DNA of 64,000 nt from HGM04593 sp045613945 (GCA_045613945.1 JAZLBZ010000053.1:1-64000); one strand, 5' to 3'; positions 1 through 8,519 are shown, numbered from the stretch's first letter. Made by a program: numbers and translations. Notes: generated by a model not told the origin, from the letters alone.

Positions 1-969
1 AGAGATATGTTTGCAAGAGCAATTGAGGGTGGTTATGCTATCCCAGCGTTCAACTTCAACAACATGGAGCAGATGCAGGCTATCATCAAGGCTGCAGTTG
101 AGACAAAGTCACCTGTTATTCTTCAGGTTTCTAAGGGTGCTCGTCAGTACGCTAACGCTACTTTGCTCCGTTACATGGCACAGGGTGCTGTTGAGTATGC
201 AAAGGAACTCGGTTGCGAAAAGCCTGAGATCGTTCTTCACCTTGACCACGGTGATACATTCGAGACTTGCAAGAGTTGCATCGACTCTGGTTTCTCTTCA
301 GTGATGATTGACGGTTCACACCTCCCATATGAGGAGAACGTTGCCCTCACAAAGAAGGTTGTTGAGTATGCTCACCAGTTCGACGTAACTGTAGAGGGCG
401 AGCTCGGCGTGTTGGCAGGTGTTGAGGATGAGGTTTCTTCTGACCACCACACATACACTGACCCTGAGGAGGTTATCGATTTCGCTACACGCACAGGTTG
501 CGACTCTTTGGCTATCTCAATCGGTACTTCACACGGTGCTTATAAGTTCACTCCTGAGCAGTGTACTATCGACCCAACTACAGGTTTGATGGTTCCTCCT
601 CCATTGGCTTTCGACGTATTGAAGGCTGTTGAGGCTAAACTCCCAGGTTTCCCAATCGTTCTTCATGGTTCTTCTTCAGTTCCTCAGGACGAGGTTGCTA
701 CTATCAACAAGTATGGTGGCGCGTTGAAGGCTGCTATCGGTATCCCCGAGGAGTGGTTGCGTGAGTCTGCACAGTCTGCAGTATGTAAGATTAACATCGA
801 CTCTGACTCTCGTTTGGCTATGACTGCTGCTATCCGTCAGACATTTGCTGAGAAGCCAGCTGAGTTCGACCCACGTAAGTATCTTGGTCCAGCTCGCGAC
901 AACATGGAGAAGATGTACAAGCACAAGATTATTAACGTACTTGGTTCAGACGGTAAACTCGCTAAGTAA
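1..969 (+). CDS. fba: Fructose-bisphosphate aldolase, class II (5' end cut off)
   Basis: Zinc-dependent class II aldolase that interconverts fructose 1,6-bisphosphate with dihydroxyacetone phosphate and glyceraldehyde 3-phosphate in cytosolic glycolysis and gluconeogenesis. Visible motifs are PAFNFNNMEQ near the start, HLDHGDTF with a zinc-ligand histidine, VEGELG, VLHGSSSVP and KINIDSDSR in the phosphate-binding part. The frame is open leftward past the first visible Met at 7 (codons for Arg-Asp precede it). Bacteroidales homologues, as I recall them, start about a dozen residues further upstream, so the true start lies outside the window. The C-terminus looks complete. It appears monocistronic: a repeat and then a terminator follow it. 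Confidence 0.95.
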   Translation, partial: RDMFARAIEGGYAIPAFNFNNMEQMQAIIKAAVETKSPVILQVSKGARQYANATLLRYMAQGAVEYAKELGCEKPEIVLHLDHGDTFETCKSCIDSGFSSVMIDGSHLPYEENVALTKKVVEYAHQFDVTVEGELGVLAGVEDEVSSDHHTYTDPEEVIDFATRTGCDSLAISIGTSHGAYKFTPEQCTIDPTTGLMVPPPLAFDVLKAVEAKLPGFPIVLHGSSSVPQDEVATINKYGGALKAAIGIPEEWLRESAQSAVCKINIDSDSRLAMTAAIRQTFAEKPAEFDPRKYLGPARDNMEKMYKHKIINVLGSDGKLAK

Positions 970-1081
970 TCCTTTAAAAAGGTGATAACTGCGTTACGCG
1001 GTAAGGCGTAAATCCTCATTTACGCTTAGTAAACTCCGGTTTCCGCCTAAACCGCAAGCCTTGTTCTCCCACTTTTTAAAA
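970..1081. repeat. Intergenic MITE-like repeat, copy 1
   Basis: A non-coding block whose ends are imperfect inverted repeats (CTTTAAAAAGGTG at the left; CACTTTTTAAAAG at the right). Its middle (AATCCTCATTTAC, then AGTAAACTCCGGTTT, then CCGCAAGCC) recurs with few changes at 2407-2558. Two copies in the same order flanking one gene suggest a dispersed, non-autonomous repeat family. Confidence 0.6.
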
Positions 1082-1107
1082 GAATTAGTTGATATAAGAT
1101 TGATTAG

Positions 1108-1145
1108 ACCGCTGATGAATGTGTTCATCAGCGGTTGCTTTTTTA
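1108..1145 (+). terminator. Rho-independent terminator after the aldolase gene
   Basis: A perfect 12-bp stem, ACCGCTGATGAA pairing with TTCATCAGCGGT, with a 4-base loop is followed by a T-rich tract. It ends the aldolase transcript. It also overlaps an in-frame ATG at 1135, which argues against that codon as the start of the next gene. Confidence 0.85.
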
Positions 1146-1151
1146 TGGTGC

Positions 1152-1178
1152 TTGTTTCGGCGATTTGTATTATCTTTG
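1152..1178 (+). promoter_or_regulatory. Bacteroidota-type promoter for queA
   Basis: TATCTTTG at 1171-1178 matches the TAnnTTTG -7 element, and a TTG at 1152-1154 sits in place of the -33 element with a slightly short 16-base spacer. The expected transcript start is about 10 bases before the ATG at 1195. Confidence 0.65.
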
Positions 1179-1194
1179 CGTCAAAGATAATGCA

Positions 1195-2406
1195 ATGAAA
1201 AACATTCAGGAAATAGCGATTGCTGAGTATGACTATCCGTTGCCCGATGAGAGGATTGCAAAATATCCGCTTGCGGAGCGCGATACGTCAAAGCTTCTTT
1301 TATATAAAGGTGGCGAGATTCGTGAGGAGAGGTTTGCCGGTTTGCCAAGTTTCATTCCACAGGGTGGGTTGATGGTGTTCAACAACACGCGCGTCATTCA
1401 GGCACGCCTGCGCTTCCGCAAGGAGACGGGCGCGCAGATTGAGGTGTTCTGCCTTGAACCCGAGCGGCCTGCTGACTATCAACTTATGTTTCAGGAGACA
1501 AAGGAGTGTGTGTGGCAGTGCCTTGTTGGTAATTCAAGCCGTTGGAAGAGTGGTGTGCTGTCGCAGGTAATTGGGATTGACGGTGTGCAGGTGACGTTGT
1601 CGGTGGAGCGTGTGAGCAGCGCGGCGGTGAACCTTGTGCGTTTCTTCTGGGACGGTGGCTTTACCTTCGCGCAGTTGCTTGAGGCTGCAGGCGAGTTGCC
1701 AATCCCGCCATATCTGAACCGCAAGACTGAGGAGAGCGACATGAATACCTATCAGACTGTGTATTCAAAGGTCAAGGGGTCGGTGGCTGCGCCCACTGCA
1801 GGGTTGCACTTTACCCCTGCGGTACTTTCTGCACTTGATGCTGTCGGCGTGCAGCGTGGCGAGGTGACACTGCACGTTGGCGCGGGAACATTCAAGCCTG
1901 TGAAGAGTGAACTTATTGCCGACCACGAGATGCACGAGGAGTATATTGAGGTGCAGCGAGGCTTGCTTGAGAGGCTTGTGGCTGCAGGTGGTACGGCTGT
2001 TGCTGTGGGAACTACATCGGTGCGCACGCTTGAGAGTCTTTACTTCCTGGGCGAGAAGGTGAGCGAGAATCCTGATATTGAGGAGAGCGGACTGTGCGTG
2101 GGGCAGTGGGAGCCGTATAACCGTGAGCACACATTGTCTACCGTTGAGGCGTTGACAGCGCTGCTGCAGTGGCTTGATGCGAAGGGGCTCGACAGGGTGC
2201 ATTCGCACACGCGCATAATGATTGCTCCTGGGTATACTTTTCGCATCGTTAAGGCAATTGTGACCAATTTCCATCAGCCGAAGAGTACATTGCTGTTGCT
2301 TGTGTCGGCATTCATTGGCGGCAACTGGCGCAAGGTGTATGACTATGCACTTGAGAATGGTTTCCGTTTCTTGAGTTATGGGGATAGTTCATTGCTCATA
2401 CCATAA
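1195..2406 (+). CDS. queA: S-adenosylmethionine:tRNA ribosyltransferase-isomerase
   Basis: Transfers and isomerises the ribosyl group of S-adenosylmethionine onto 7-aminomethyl-7-deazaguanine in tRNA, the penultimate step of queuosine synthesis. Family motifs are in order: LPDERIAKYPLAERDTSKLL, VFNNTRVIQARL, SVAAPTAGLHFTP, GTTSVRTLESLYF and TNFHQPKSTLLLLVSAFIG. I chose ATG 1195 because the upstream ATG at 1135 lies inside the preceding terminator and upstream of the promoter. The product is 403 residues, longer than classical QueA (about 350); a longer form is known in Bacteroidota. The extra length falls in the middle, where there is a poorly conserved stretch. It stands alone between two copies of an intergenic repeat. 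Confidence 0.88.
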   Translation: MKNIQEIAIAEYDYPLPDERIAKYPLAERDTSKLLLYKGGEIREERFAGLPSFIPQGGLMVFNNTRVIQARLRFRKETGAQIEVFCLEPERPADYQLMFQETKECVWQCLVGNSSRWKSGVLSQVIGIDGVQVTLSVERVSSAAVNLVRFFWDGGFTFAQLLEAAGELPIPPYLNRKTEESDMNTYQTVYSKVKGSVAAPTAGLHFTPAVLSALDAVGVQRGEVTLHVGAGTFKPVKSELIADHEMHEEYIEVQRGLLERLVAAGGTAVAVGTTSVRTLESLYFLGEKVSENPDIEESGLCVGQWEPYNREHTLSTVEALTALLQWLDAKGLDRVHSHTRIMIAPGYTFRIVKAIVTNFHQPKSTLLLLVSAFIGGNWRKVYDYALENGFRFLSYGDSSLLIP

Positions 2407-2558
2407 GAGGCTGACTAAAAAGGCTCTTTTGTTGTTACGCTTGTCTCCAAAATCCTCATTTACCTCAAGTAAACTGCGGTTTTGTAGCCTTCGCAAGCCT
2501 AAAAATAGCACTTTTTATTCAACCTCTTAACAAAACAGGTGGCTAAAAAGGCTCTTTA
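2407..2558. repeat. Intergenic MITE-like repeat, copy 2, with flanking direct repeat
   Basis: Second copy of the element at 970-1081: AATCCTCATTTACC, AGTAAACTGCGGTTTT and CGCAAGCC in the same order, again bounded by inverted AAAAAGG / CACTTTTTA ends. The motif CTAAAAAGGCTCTTT occurs near both outer edges (about 2414 and 2543), forming a direct repeat around the copy that could be a target duplication or a partial tandem copy. Confidence 0.6.
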
Positions 2559-2575
2559 ATTAATCCCTTTGATTT

Positions 2576-3613
2576 ATGATAACAATATTTGATAATATAG
2601 CATATCTGCTCGATGAGGAGAAGAGGTGCGCTACTGTGACAAAGAATCTTGTGCCATACTCGGGCGCTGTAGTTGTGCCTGCAACAATTGTGAGCGGTGG
2701 TGTGGAGTATGTGGTGAATGATATCCTTGATGAGGCTTTTGCCGAGTGCGCGGGGCTGACATCGGTGGTGCTTGGCGAGAATGTGGAGAGCATTGGCATT
2801 GGTGCTTTTGAGGGGTGTGAGGCGCTAGCCTCTGTGACATTCCAGCAGTCGCTGCATCTTGTGGGAATGCGTGCTTTTAAGGGGTGTGCGGCATTGAGGG
2901 AAGTTGTCTTTCCCGCAAATGTGATTGTGATTGGCCGTGAGGCTTTTGCCGCTTGCCGTTCGCTGGTGAATGTCTATCTGCCCGATAATCTTATAAACAT
3001 TGAGCCTTCGCTGTTTGACGGTTGTGTGTCGCTTGAGAAGGTGTCTGTTGGTACTATGGTTGAGAGTGTTGGTGAGTATGCTTTCTGTGGATGCTCGTCG
3101 CTCAAGGAGATTGTGGTGCCCGAGGGAGTTGTGTCGCTCGAGGGATGGGCGTTCCGCGACTGTACTGCGCTTGAGAATGTTGTGTTGCCATCTTCGATTG
3201 CCTCTGTCAAGAAGGGTGCTTTCTGGGGCTGCTTGTCGCTCAAGGAGTTTGCGTTGCCAAAGGGCGTGAATATGCTGGACCAGGGTGTGCTTGCCAACTG
3301 TGCCTCGCTTGAGAAGGTTACATTGCACGATGGTGTGTTGAGCATTGGCTATGGCGCTTTCTATAACTGTAGCGCAATAGAGAACATTACGGTGCCGCCT
3401 GCTGTGGTGAACGTGGGTGACCAGGCTTTCCGCAGTTGCAAGGCTTTGAAGGAACTGCGCGTGATGTGCGAGGCTGCTCCAATGTGCTCGGGTGACATTG
3501 CCGATGTCGACGTGTATGCACGCACGCTGTTGCGCGTGCCACAGGGCAAGGTTGGCGAGTATGGGTTTGCTCCTGTGTGGGAGAGGTTTGGGAATGTAGA
3601 GGAGATGGATTAA
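2576..3613 (+). CDS. BspA-type leucine-rich repeat protein
   Basis: After about 40 N-terminal residues nearly the whole protein is a run of about a dozen LRR_5 repeats of 22-24 residues, each with the pattern G-A-F-x-x-C-x-x-L-x-x-V-x-L/F (for example IGIGAFEGCEALASVTF, VGMRAFKGCAALREVVF, GEYAFCGCSSLKEIVVP). Such solenoids mediate protein binding; in BspA of Tannerella they bind host matrix proteins, but that role cannot be assumed here. There is no signal peptide, lipobox, membrane segment or C-terminal sorting domain, so a cytosolic location is the simplest reading. Start is ATG 2576. Function unknown beyond binding. Confidence 0.85.
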   Translation: MITIFDNIAYLLDEEKRCATVTKNLVPYSGAVVVPATIVSGGVEYVVNDILDEAFAECAGLTSVVLGENVESIGIGAFEGCEALASVTFQQSLHLVGMRAFKGCAALREVVFPANVIVIGREAFAACRSLVNVYLPDNLINIEPSLFDGCVSLEKVSVGTMVESVGEYAFCGCSSLKEIVVPEGVVSLEGWAFRDCTALENVVLPSSIASVKKGAFWGCLSLKEFALPKGVNMLDQGVLANCASLEKVTLHDGVLSIGYGAFYNCSAIENITVPPAVVNVGDQAFRSCKALKELRVMCEAAPMCSGDIADVDVYARTLLRVPQGKVGEYGFAPVWERFGNVEEMD

Positions 3614-3693
3614 GACCTCAATGTTCTTTGACGGTGTCAGGAGGAATGTAAATATATTCTTAAACAATATTAAAAGCGGCGTGTTTATTTTGT

Positions 3694-4029
3694 ATGAGCA
3701 AAATGACGTGCCGCTTTCTTATACCCCTAGTGCTGGTTGTACTTGTTGCCTGTGGCAGCAAGTCTTTTCGTGCTGAGGCCGCTCGGGGGCAGGGGAGCGT
3801 ACTTGACTTTGCCATTGAGAGGGAGAGGGCAAGGGTGCTGCCGCATTTGCACTATTCGCTTGGCGCGCACAGCATTGACCGCAGGTGCGGTACAGTTGAG
3901 TTGTCGTTCTATTTCATGAAGGAGCAAGGTGATACCTTGCTGTGGGTGGAGTGCGTGGAGAGGGTGCCGCTGGCGCTCATTGACACTGTGCTGTGCCGCA
4001 GATGGCTGAACTATGAATATGGCAGATGA
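3694..4029 (+). CDS. Small putative lipoprotein, unknown function
   Basis: 111 residues. The N-terminus is a clear type II signal peptide: short basic region, hydrophobic run LIPLVLVVLVA, then the lipobox Cys at about residue 20 (VAC-GS). The mature part is about 90 residues, with basic and acidic residues intermixed, and no family that I recognise. The start codon sits in the loop between two inverted 8-mers, AAAGCGGC (3673-3680) and GCCGCTTT (3710-3717), which might influence translation; ATG 3703 is an alternative start. It lies between the LRR gene and the DUF2027 gene, all on the same strand, and is probably transcribed separately or weakly. Confidence 0.65.
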   Translation: MSKMTCRFLIPLVLVVLVACGSKSFRAEAARGQGSVLDFAIERERARVLPHLHYSLGAHSIDRRCGTVELSFYFMKEQGDTLLWVECVERVPLALIDTVLCRRWLNYEYGR

Positions 4030-4082
4030 TGTTCCTTTTCTCATTTTTGGCTCCTTGTGAGGATTTTTCCGTTTTTTATCAC

Positions 4083-4090
4083 TATCTTCG
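4083..4090 (+). promoter_or_regulatory. Candidate -7 element for the DUF2027-Smr gene
   Basis: TATCTTCG, one mismatch from TAnnTTTG, lies 20 bases before the ATG at 4110. A well-placed -33 element is not obvious. The same TATCTTCG variant precedes ligA at 33471. Confidence 0.4.
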
Positions 4091-4109
4091 CATATAAACT
4101 GATTTTGAG

Positions 4110-5198
4110 ATGAAAGTAGGTGATAAAGTACGTTTTATATATGAGAGCGGTGGCGGTGTGGTAACCGGTTTTCGCGGAAAGGATATTGTGCTTGTTGAGG
4201 ACAAGGATGGCTTTGAAATCCCAATGCAGGTGCGTGAGTGTGTGGTGGTAGATACTAACGAGTATAATTTTGTGAAGAAGACGGTTGCTCCAAAAGAGGA
4301 ACTGCAGAAACCGCAGCAGAAAAAGGCTGTTCAGCCGGCAAAGGCCGAGGTGGATGAGGAGGATTTTGACCCTGTAGTTATATATCGCCCTGCCGAGCGC
4401 CCCGAGGGGGAGCGCCTTAATGTGGTACTGGCCTATCTGCCAATGGATGAGAAATCGCTGAGCAACTCGCGCTTCGAGGCGTATATAATCAATGACAGCA
4501 ACTATAGCATCTATTTTACCTACATGACAGCGCAGGGTCGCAGTTGGAGCGTGCGCGGAAATGGTTTGCTTGAACCCAACTCGAAGATGTTCATTGAGGA
4601 GTTCGGGCGCGAGGAACTTAACGACATGGAGCGCGTGTGCGTGCAGTTGTTGCCATTCAAGGAAAACAAGCCTTTTGCACTGAAACCGGCGATTAACATT
4701 GAGCGCCGCATTGACACAGTGAAGTTCTACAAACTGCACCTGTTCCGCGAAAATCCATTCTTTGACGAGGGGGCGCTAATCTATGACCTTGTGGTGGATG
4801 ACAAGCCCGTGAAGGAGATTTTTACAGATGCCGAGGAGGTTAAGGTTGCCATTCTTGGCAAAAAAGATACCGATGCCCCCAAACCGCAGCAGAAGCCTAA
4901 ACTGACAAAAGGCAGCGATATTCTTGAGGTTGACCTGCATGTTGAGGAACTGCTTGAGACAACGGCAGGGATGAATGCTTTTGACATTCTTAATCACCAA
5001 CTCGACGTTGTGCGCCGCACGCTAAATGAGAATATAAAGTACAAGGGCAAGAAGATTGTCTTTATTCACGGGAAGGGCGAGGGAGTGCTGCGCAATGCAA
5101 TTGGTCAGGAACTGCGCAAGAAGTATCCGCGCTGCCTGTCGCAGGACGCGTCGTTCCAGAAGTATGGATTCGGTGCTACAATGGTGATAATAAAATAA
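4110..5198 (+). CDS. DUF2027 and Smr-domain protein
   Basis: A Bacteroidota-specific architecture. Residues 1-50 form a small barrel-like region (MKVGDKVRFIYESGGGVVTG), about 60-90 is a charged Lys/Glu linker, 100-250 is the DUF2027 beta-rich domain, and about 270-362 is a C-terminal Smr domain with the signature VDLHVEEL (274-281) and HGKGEG (320-325). Smr domains, as in the C-terminus of MutS2, have nucleic-acid nicking or endonuclease activity, so a role in DNA or RNA processing is likely, though the substrate is unknown. No signal peptide, so cytosolic. Start ATG 4110; peptidase T follows 25 bases after the stop, suggesting cotranscription. Confidence 0.88.
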   Translation: MKVGDKVRFIYESGGGVVTGFRGKDIVLVEDKDGFEIPMQVRECVVVDTNEYNFVKKTVAPKEELQKPQQKKAVQPAKAEVDEEDFDPVVIYRPAERPEGERLNVVLAYLPMDEKSLSNSRFEAYIINDSNYSIYFTYMTAQGRSWSVRGNGLLEPNSKMFIEEFGREELNDMERVCVQLLPFKENKPFALKPAINIERRIDTVKFYKLHLFRENPFFDEGALIYDLVVDDKPVKEIFTDAEEVKVAILGKKDTDAPKPQQKPKLTKGSDILEVDLHVEELLETTAGMNAFDILNHQLDVVRRTLNENIKYKGKKIVFIHGKGEGVLRNAIGQELRKKYPRCLSQDASFQKYGFGATMVIIK

Positions 5199-5223
5199 GA
5201 ATAAACATAAAAACAATAATATT

Positions 5224-6462
5224 ATGAGCGAGATTAAGGAAAAGATGCTTGAGCGTTTTTTGAAATATGTGACTTTTGACACAGAGTCGTGTGACGATGC
5301 TACTGTAGTGCCAACAACCGAGGGACAGTTTGTCTTTGCGCGTTATCTTGAGCAGCAACTCAGGGAGATGGGCCTTGAGGAGGTTGTGCTCGATGAGAAG
5401 GGCTACCTCTATGCCACGCTGCCAGCGAACTGCGACAAGGATGTGCCTGTTGTGGGTTTCATTGCTCACCTCGACACAAGCCCCGACATGAGCGGCAAGG
5501 ATGTAAAGCCTCGCGTGGTTGAGAACTATGCAGGTGGTGATATCGTGCTGTGCGAGAAGGATGGCATTGTGCTGTCGACTGCCGATTTCCCCGAGGTCGA
5601 GGAGTATAAGGGCCATGACTTGGTGGTTACTGACGGCCATACTCTTTTGGGTGCCGATGACAAGGCCGGTGTTGCCGAGATTGTTTCGGCTATTGCCTAT
5701 CTGCAGGCGCACCCCGAGATTAAGCATGGCAAGGTGCGCATTGCCTTTAACCCCGATGAGGAGATTGGTCGTGGCGCGCATAACTTCAATGTTCCGCTCT
5801 TTGGCTGCGACTGGGCGTATACTATTGATGGCAGTTGCGAGGGCGAACTTGAGTTTGAGAACTTCAATGCCGGCAGTGCGTCGTTCACGGTGCAGGGACG
5901 TAACGTGCACCCGGGCTATGCAAAGGGCAAGATGCTGAACGCGCTGCGTGTGGCAACTGCTATTGTTGAGGCGATCCCTGCTGTTGAGTCTCCTGAATGT
6001 ACTGCGGGCTATGAGGGCTTCTATCATCTCATGGGTATTAACGGCGGAGTTGACCATGCATCGGTGTCATATATTATTCGTGACCATAGCCGCGAGATTT
6101 TTGAAAAGCGCATGGCGTTCATGAAGGAGGTTGAGGGCAAAATCAATGCTCAGTACGGTGCCGGGGTGGTGACACTTGAACTCAAGGAGCAGTATCGCAA
6201 TATGCGTGAGATGGTTGAACCAAAGATGCATATTATTGACATTGCCAAGAGTGCGATGGAGAAGGCCGGTGTTGTGCCTGTAATAAAGCCTATTCGTGGC
6301 GGTACCGACGGTGCCCAACTCTCGTTCATGGGACTTCCTTGCCCCAACTTGTTTGCAGGCGGCGTTAACTTCCACAGCCGTTATGAGTTTGTCTCTGTAC
6401 AGGTTATGGAGAAGGCTGTGATGACGATTGTTAATATAGCAGCAGGAGTGGCTTTGAACTGA
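5224..6462 (+). CDS. pepT: Peptidase T (tripeptide aminopeptidase)
   Basis: Cytosolic M20-family dizinc aminopeptidase that removes the N-terminal residue from tripeptides. Metal-site motifs are present: AHLDTSPD (His82, Asp84), LLGADDKAG, NPDEEIGRGAHNF and, near the C-terminus, FAGGVNFHSRYEF with the last histidine ligand. RGGTDGAQLSFMG carries substrate-site residues. The length of 412 matches the family (about 405-415). Start ATG 5224 follows the Smr gene by 25 bases. In this genome it, rather than atpD-atpC, is the gene immediately upstream of the ATP synthase cluster. Confidence 0.94.
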   Translation: MSEIKEKMLERFLKYVTFDTESCDDATVVPTTEGQFVFARYLEQQLREMGLEEVVLDEKGYLYATLPANCDKDVPVVGFIAHLDTSPDMSGKDVKPRVVENYAGGDIVLCEKDGIVLSTADFPEVEEYKGHDLVVTDGHTLLGADDKAGVAEIVSAIAYLQAHPEIKHGKVRIAFNPDEEIGRGAHNFNVPLFGCDWAYTIDGSCEGELEFENFNAGSASFTVQGRNVHPGYAKGKMLNALRVATAIVEAIPAVESPECTAGYEGFYHLMGINGGVDHASVSYIIRDHSREIFEKRMAFMKEVEGKINAQYGAGVVTLELKEQYRNMREMVEPKMHIIDIAKSAMEKAGVVPVIKPIRGGTDGAQLSFMGLPCPNLFAGGVNFHSRYEFVSVQVMEKAVMTIVNIAAGVALN

Positions 6463-6872
6463 AAACTGAAAGCCGCGAGTAAGCGAGAGCAGAGGAAATG
6501 GTTACTTTTACTATGCCGAGCGGAAGCGGGTTCAAGCACACGAAGTGTGGTTAAAGCGGAAAACTGAAAGGTTAAAGCGGAAAAGTGAAAGGTGAAAACT
6601 GCGAGTAGGCGAATTTTTCAATTAAGTGAGTAAGAACCAAGCCTGCTTGAGTTCTTACAACGAGCGAACGAATAATCAACAAAGTTAACAACAGAGGAAA
6701 AGTTAAAGACCGTAAAATAACGTGAGTTCGAAATAAGCCAAATCAAATCGCGAATCTGTCATTTCGATGGAGCATAGCGACGAGACGTGTTGTTGAGGGC
6801 TTGTCCGAAAAAAAGATGACAAAATACGCTAAAATTTTTATATCGAACTCAGGTTAAATATAAAATAACAGA
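6463..6872. repeat. 410-bp intergenic region with hairpin and MITE-like element
   Basis: No gene seen. It begins with runs of short GTGAAAGG/ACTGAAA-type repeats (about 6463-6600). A strong hairpin occupies 6630-6658, with GTAAGAAC pairing with GTTCTTAC and an inner CAAGC/GCTTG. From 6721 to 6853 lies a MITE-like unit: GTGAGTTCGA at the left and TCGAACTCAG at the right are inverted copies, and inside is TGTCATTTCGATGGAGC (6757-6773), a version of the dispersed motif found again at 8357 and 11521. I found no good promoter for the atp cluster here. Confidence 0.55.
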
Positions 6873-7256
6873 ATGAACAAAATAAAGACGATAACAATAC
6901 TGGCTGCCTTGCTGCTGTTGATGACGGTGGCTGGTGAGGTGTTGCTTGGTGTGTTGTTCCCTGGATATGCGGGCATGGCGCACTTGGTGGTGCCGGTGTT
7001 CTTCCTGGCGCTCTATGCTGTGCCCCTTGCAGTTATGGCGCAGCCTGCTGATGCAAAGCAGTTTGTTAGGCAGTTCATGGTTTTCAAATCCTTGAAACTG
7101 CTGCTTTCATTGGGCGCTCTGCTTGCTATGTGTCTCATCTTCAGGGAGCAGGCAACAGCGGTGCTGGTGAATTTCCTTGTCTACACCTTTTTAATGCTGG
7201 TTGTAGAGAATGTATATATGTTTAACCTGAAGAAAAGAATAGCAAAGAACGACTGA
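6873..7256 (+). CDS. AtpI-like small membrane protein of the ATP synthase cluster
   Basis: 127 residues with four predicted membrane helices (about 7-27, 38-58, 74-94, 101-119) and a basic tail, KKRIAKND. It occupies the place where Bacteroidota atp operons carry a small membrane gene just before atpB, and its stop overlaps the atpB start (TGATG). AtpI-type proteins assist assembly of the c ring in other bacteria; sequence similarity to AtpI proper is not obvious by eye, so the role is inferred from position and topology. Confidence 0.7.
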   Translation: MNKIKTITILAALLLLMTVAGEVLLGVLFPGYAGMAHLVVPVFFLALYAVPLAVMAQPADAKQFVRQFMVFKSLKLLLSLGALLAMCLIFREQATAVLVNFLVYTFLMLVVENVYMFNLKKRIAKND

Positions 7257-8332
7257 TGAGGCTGCTTAGGTACATAATGCTGCTGTTGATGCTGCTGCCT
7301 TGCTGTGGGGCGATGGCCGGTTCTTCGCATGATAATGGCGAGGCGCAGACTGTCGACGTGAAGAAGATTATCTTCGACCACGTCAAGGACTCCTATGAGT
7401 GGCACATTACTACCATTGGCGACACGCACGTGACATTGCCGCTGCCCATAATCCTTTACTCCTCGCGCACAGGCTGGGAGTCGTTCTCGTCATCGGTGTT
7501 CCATCATGCTCCCGAATATAAGGGTTTCCGCATATCGCAGAGCGGAAACTATGAGGGCAAGATTGTGGAACTTGATGCCGCCGGCAATGAACGGCGTCCG
7601 CTGCTTGACCTCTCGCTCACAAAGACTGTGGTGTCTGTGCTCATCATATCGTTGATACTGATTCTTATTGTGGTTGGCACTGCGCGGTGGTACAGGAAAC
7701 GCAAGCCCACCGATGAGGCCCCGCGTGGCTTTGTGGGGGTGATGGAGATGGTGATAGTTATGGTGGTTGAGAGTGTGATAAAGCCTAATGTGGGCAGTAC
7801 ATACAAGAAATATGTGCCATACCTGCTCACTGTGTTCTTCATGATATTCCTTACGAACCTAATGGGATTGCTGCCCATCTTCCCCGGTGGGGCAAACGTC
7901 ACCGGTAATATCTCCATTGCTTTGGCACTTGCGCTATGCACCTTTGTGGCGGTGAATGTGTTTGGCAACAAGGAGTATTACAAGGAGATTTTCTGGCCCG
8001 ATGTGCCGGTGTGGCTCAAACTGCCTGTTCCCCTGATGCCTGTTATTGAACTTGTGGGTGTGGTGGTAAAGCCTTTTGCATTGACAATACGACTATTTGC
8101 CAACATACTTGCCGGTCACACAGCGCTGCTTGCCTTTGTGTCAATAATATTTGTTACAATGGCGGTGAACAGGTATATTGGCAGTGCAATGACTGTGGTG
8201 TCGGTCTTCTTCACCATTTTCATGAATGTGCTTGAGTTGCTTGTTGCCTTTATACAGGCCTTTGTGTTTACAATGCTGTCGTCGGTGTTCATTGGCCTCT
8301 CGCAGCCCCAGCACCGAAAAGATGGGCATTGA
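7256..8332 (+). CDS. atpB: F-type ATP synthase subunit a
   Basis: Membrane subunit that forms the proton half-channels against the c ring. The essential arginine is Arg279 in FALTIRLFANILAGH, and the helix before it contains PVPLMPVIELVGVVVKPF. The protein is 358 residues, longer than in E. coli (271), because of an N-terminal extension: a signal-peptide-like segment (about 1-22) and about 100 polar residues before the first core helix, a feature known in Bacteroidota. Start ATG 7256 overlaps the previous stop. Two palindromic elements separate it from atpE. Confidence 0.93.
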   Translation: MRLLRYIMLLLMLLPCCGAMAGSSHDNGEAQTVDVKKIIFDHVKDSYEWHITTIGDTHVTLPLPIILYSSRTGWESFSSSVFHHAPEYKGFRISQSGNYEGKIVELDAAGNERRPLLDLSLTKTVVSVLIISLILILIVVGTARWYRKRKPTDEAPRGFVGVMEMVIVMVVESVIKPNVGSTYKKYVPYLLTVFFMIFLTNLMGLLPIFPGGANVTGNISIALALALCTFVAVNVFGNKEYYKEIFWPDVPVWLKLPVPLMPVIELVGVVVKPFALTIRLFANILAGHTALLAFVSIIFVTMAVNRYIGSAMTVVSVFFTIFMNVLELLVAFIQAFVFTMLSSVFIGLSQPQHRKDGH

Positions 8333-8356
8333 ATGATGAATTTGAAACTATAAACA

Positions 8357-8430
8357 TTTGTCATACTGAGCAGAGCGAAGTATCTTTATTAATCAAGACA
8401 TAGATTCTTCACTACGTTCAGAATGACAAA
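8357..8430. repeat. Palindromic dispersed repeat between atpB and atpE
   Basis: TTTGTCATACTGAGC at 8357-8371 is an inverted partner of TTCAGAATGACAAA near 8417-8430, with inner arms GAAGTATCT and AGATTCTTC. The element can fold into one long hairpin. Related motifs beginning TGTCAT..CGA..GAGC occur at 6757 and 11528. Confidence 0.7.
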
Positions 8431-8451
8431 ACTAAGTTTTGTTATCGGCGA

Positions 8452-8519
8452 GTTCATTAGCGGCTGGTCGCACGAAGCATGGATGAAAATCATGCCGTGC
8501 GGGTCGCTAAGAAATGAAC
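8452..8519. repeat. Long imperfect hairpin before atpE
   Basis: GTTCATTAGCG pairs with CGCTAAGAAATGAAC across the outside, then TCGCACG with CGTGCGGGT, then GCATG with CATGC around an ATGAAAAT-containing loop. Lying 70 bases before the c-subunit start, inside the operon, it could act in mRNA processing or 3'-end protection and so help raise expression of the c ring, which needs many copies. Confidence 0.6.

Noticed and set aside
1135..1194. Upstream in-frame start for queA
   Set aside because: That ATG is inside the terminator of the preceding gene and before the -7 box.
2825..3667. Long minus-strand frame opposite the LRR gene
   Set aside because: Lies wholly opposite a clear repeat protein; the frame is a by-product of the codon pattern of the repeats.
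5176..6057. Long minus-strand frame opposite pepT
   Set aside because: Antisense to a full and well-conserved peptidase gene, with no family match.
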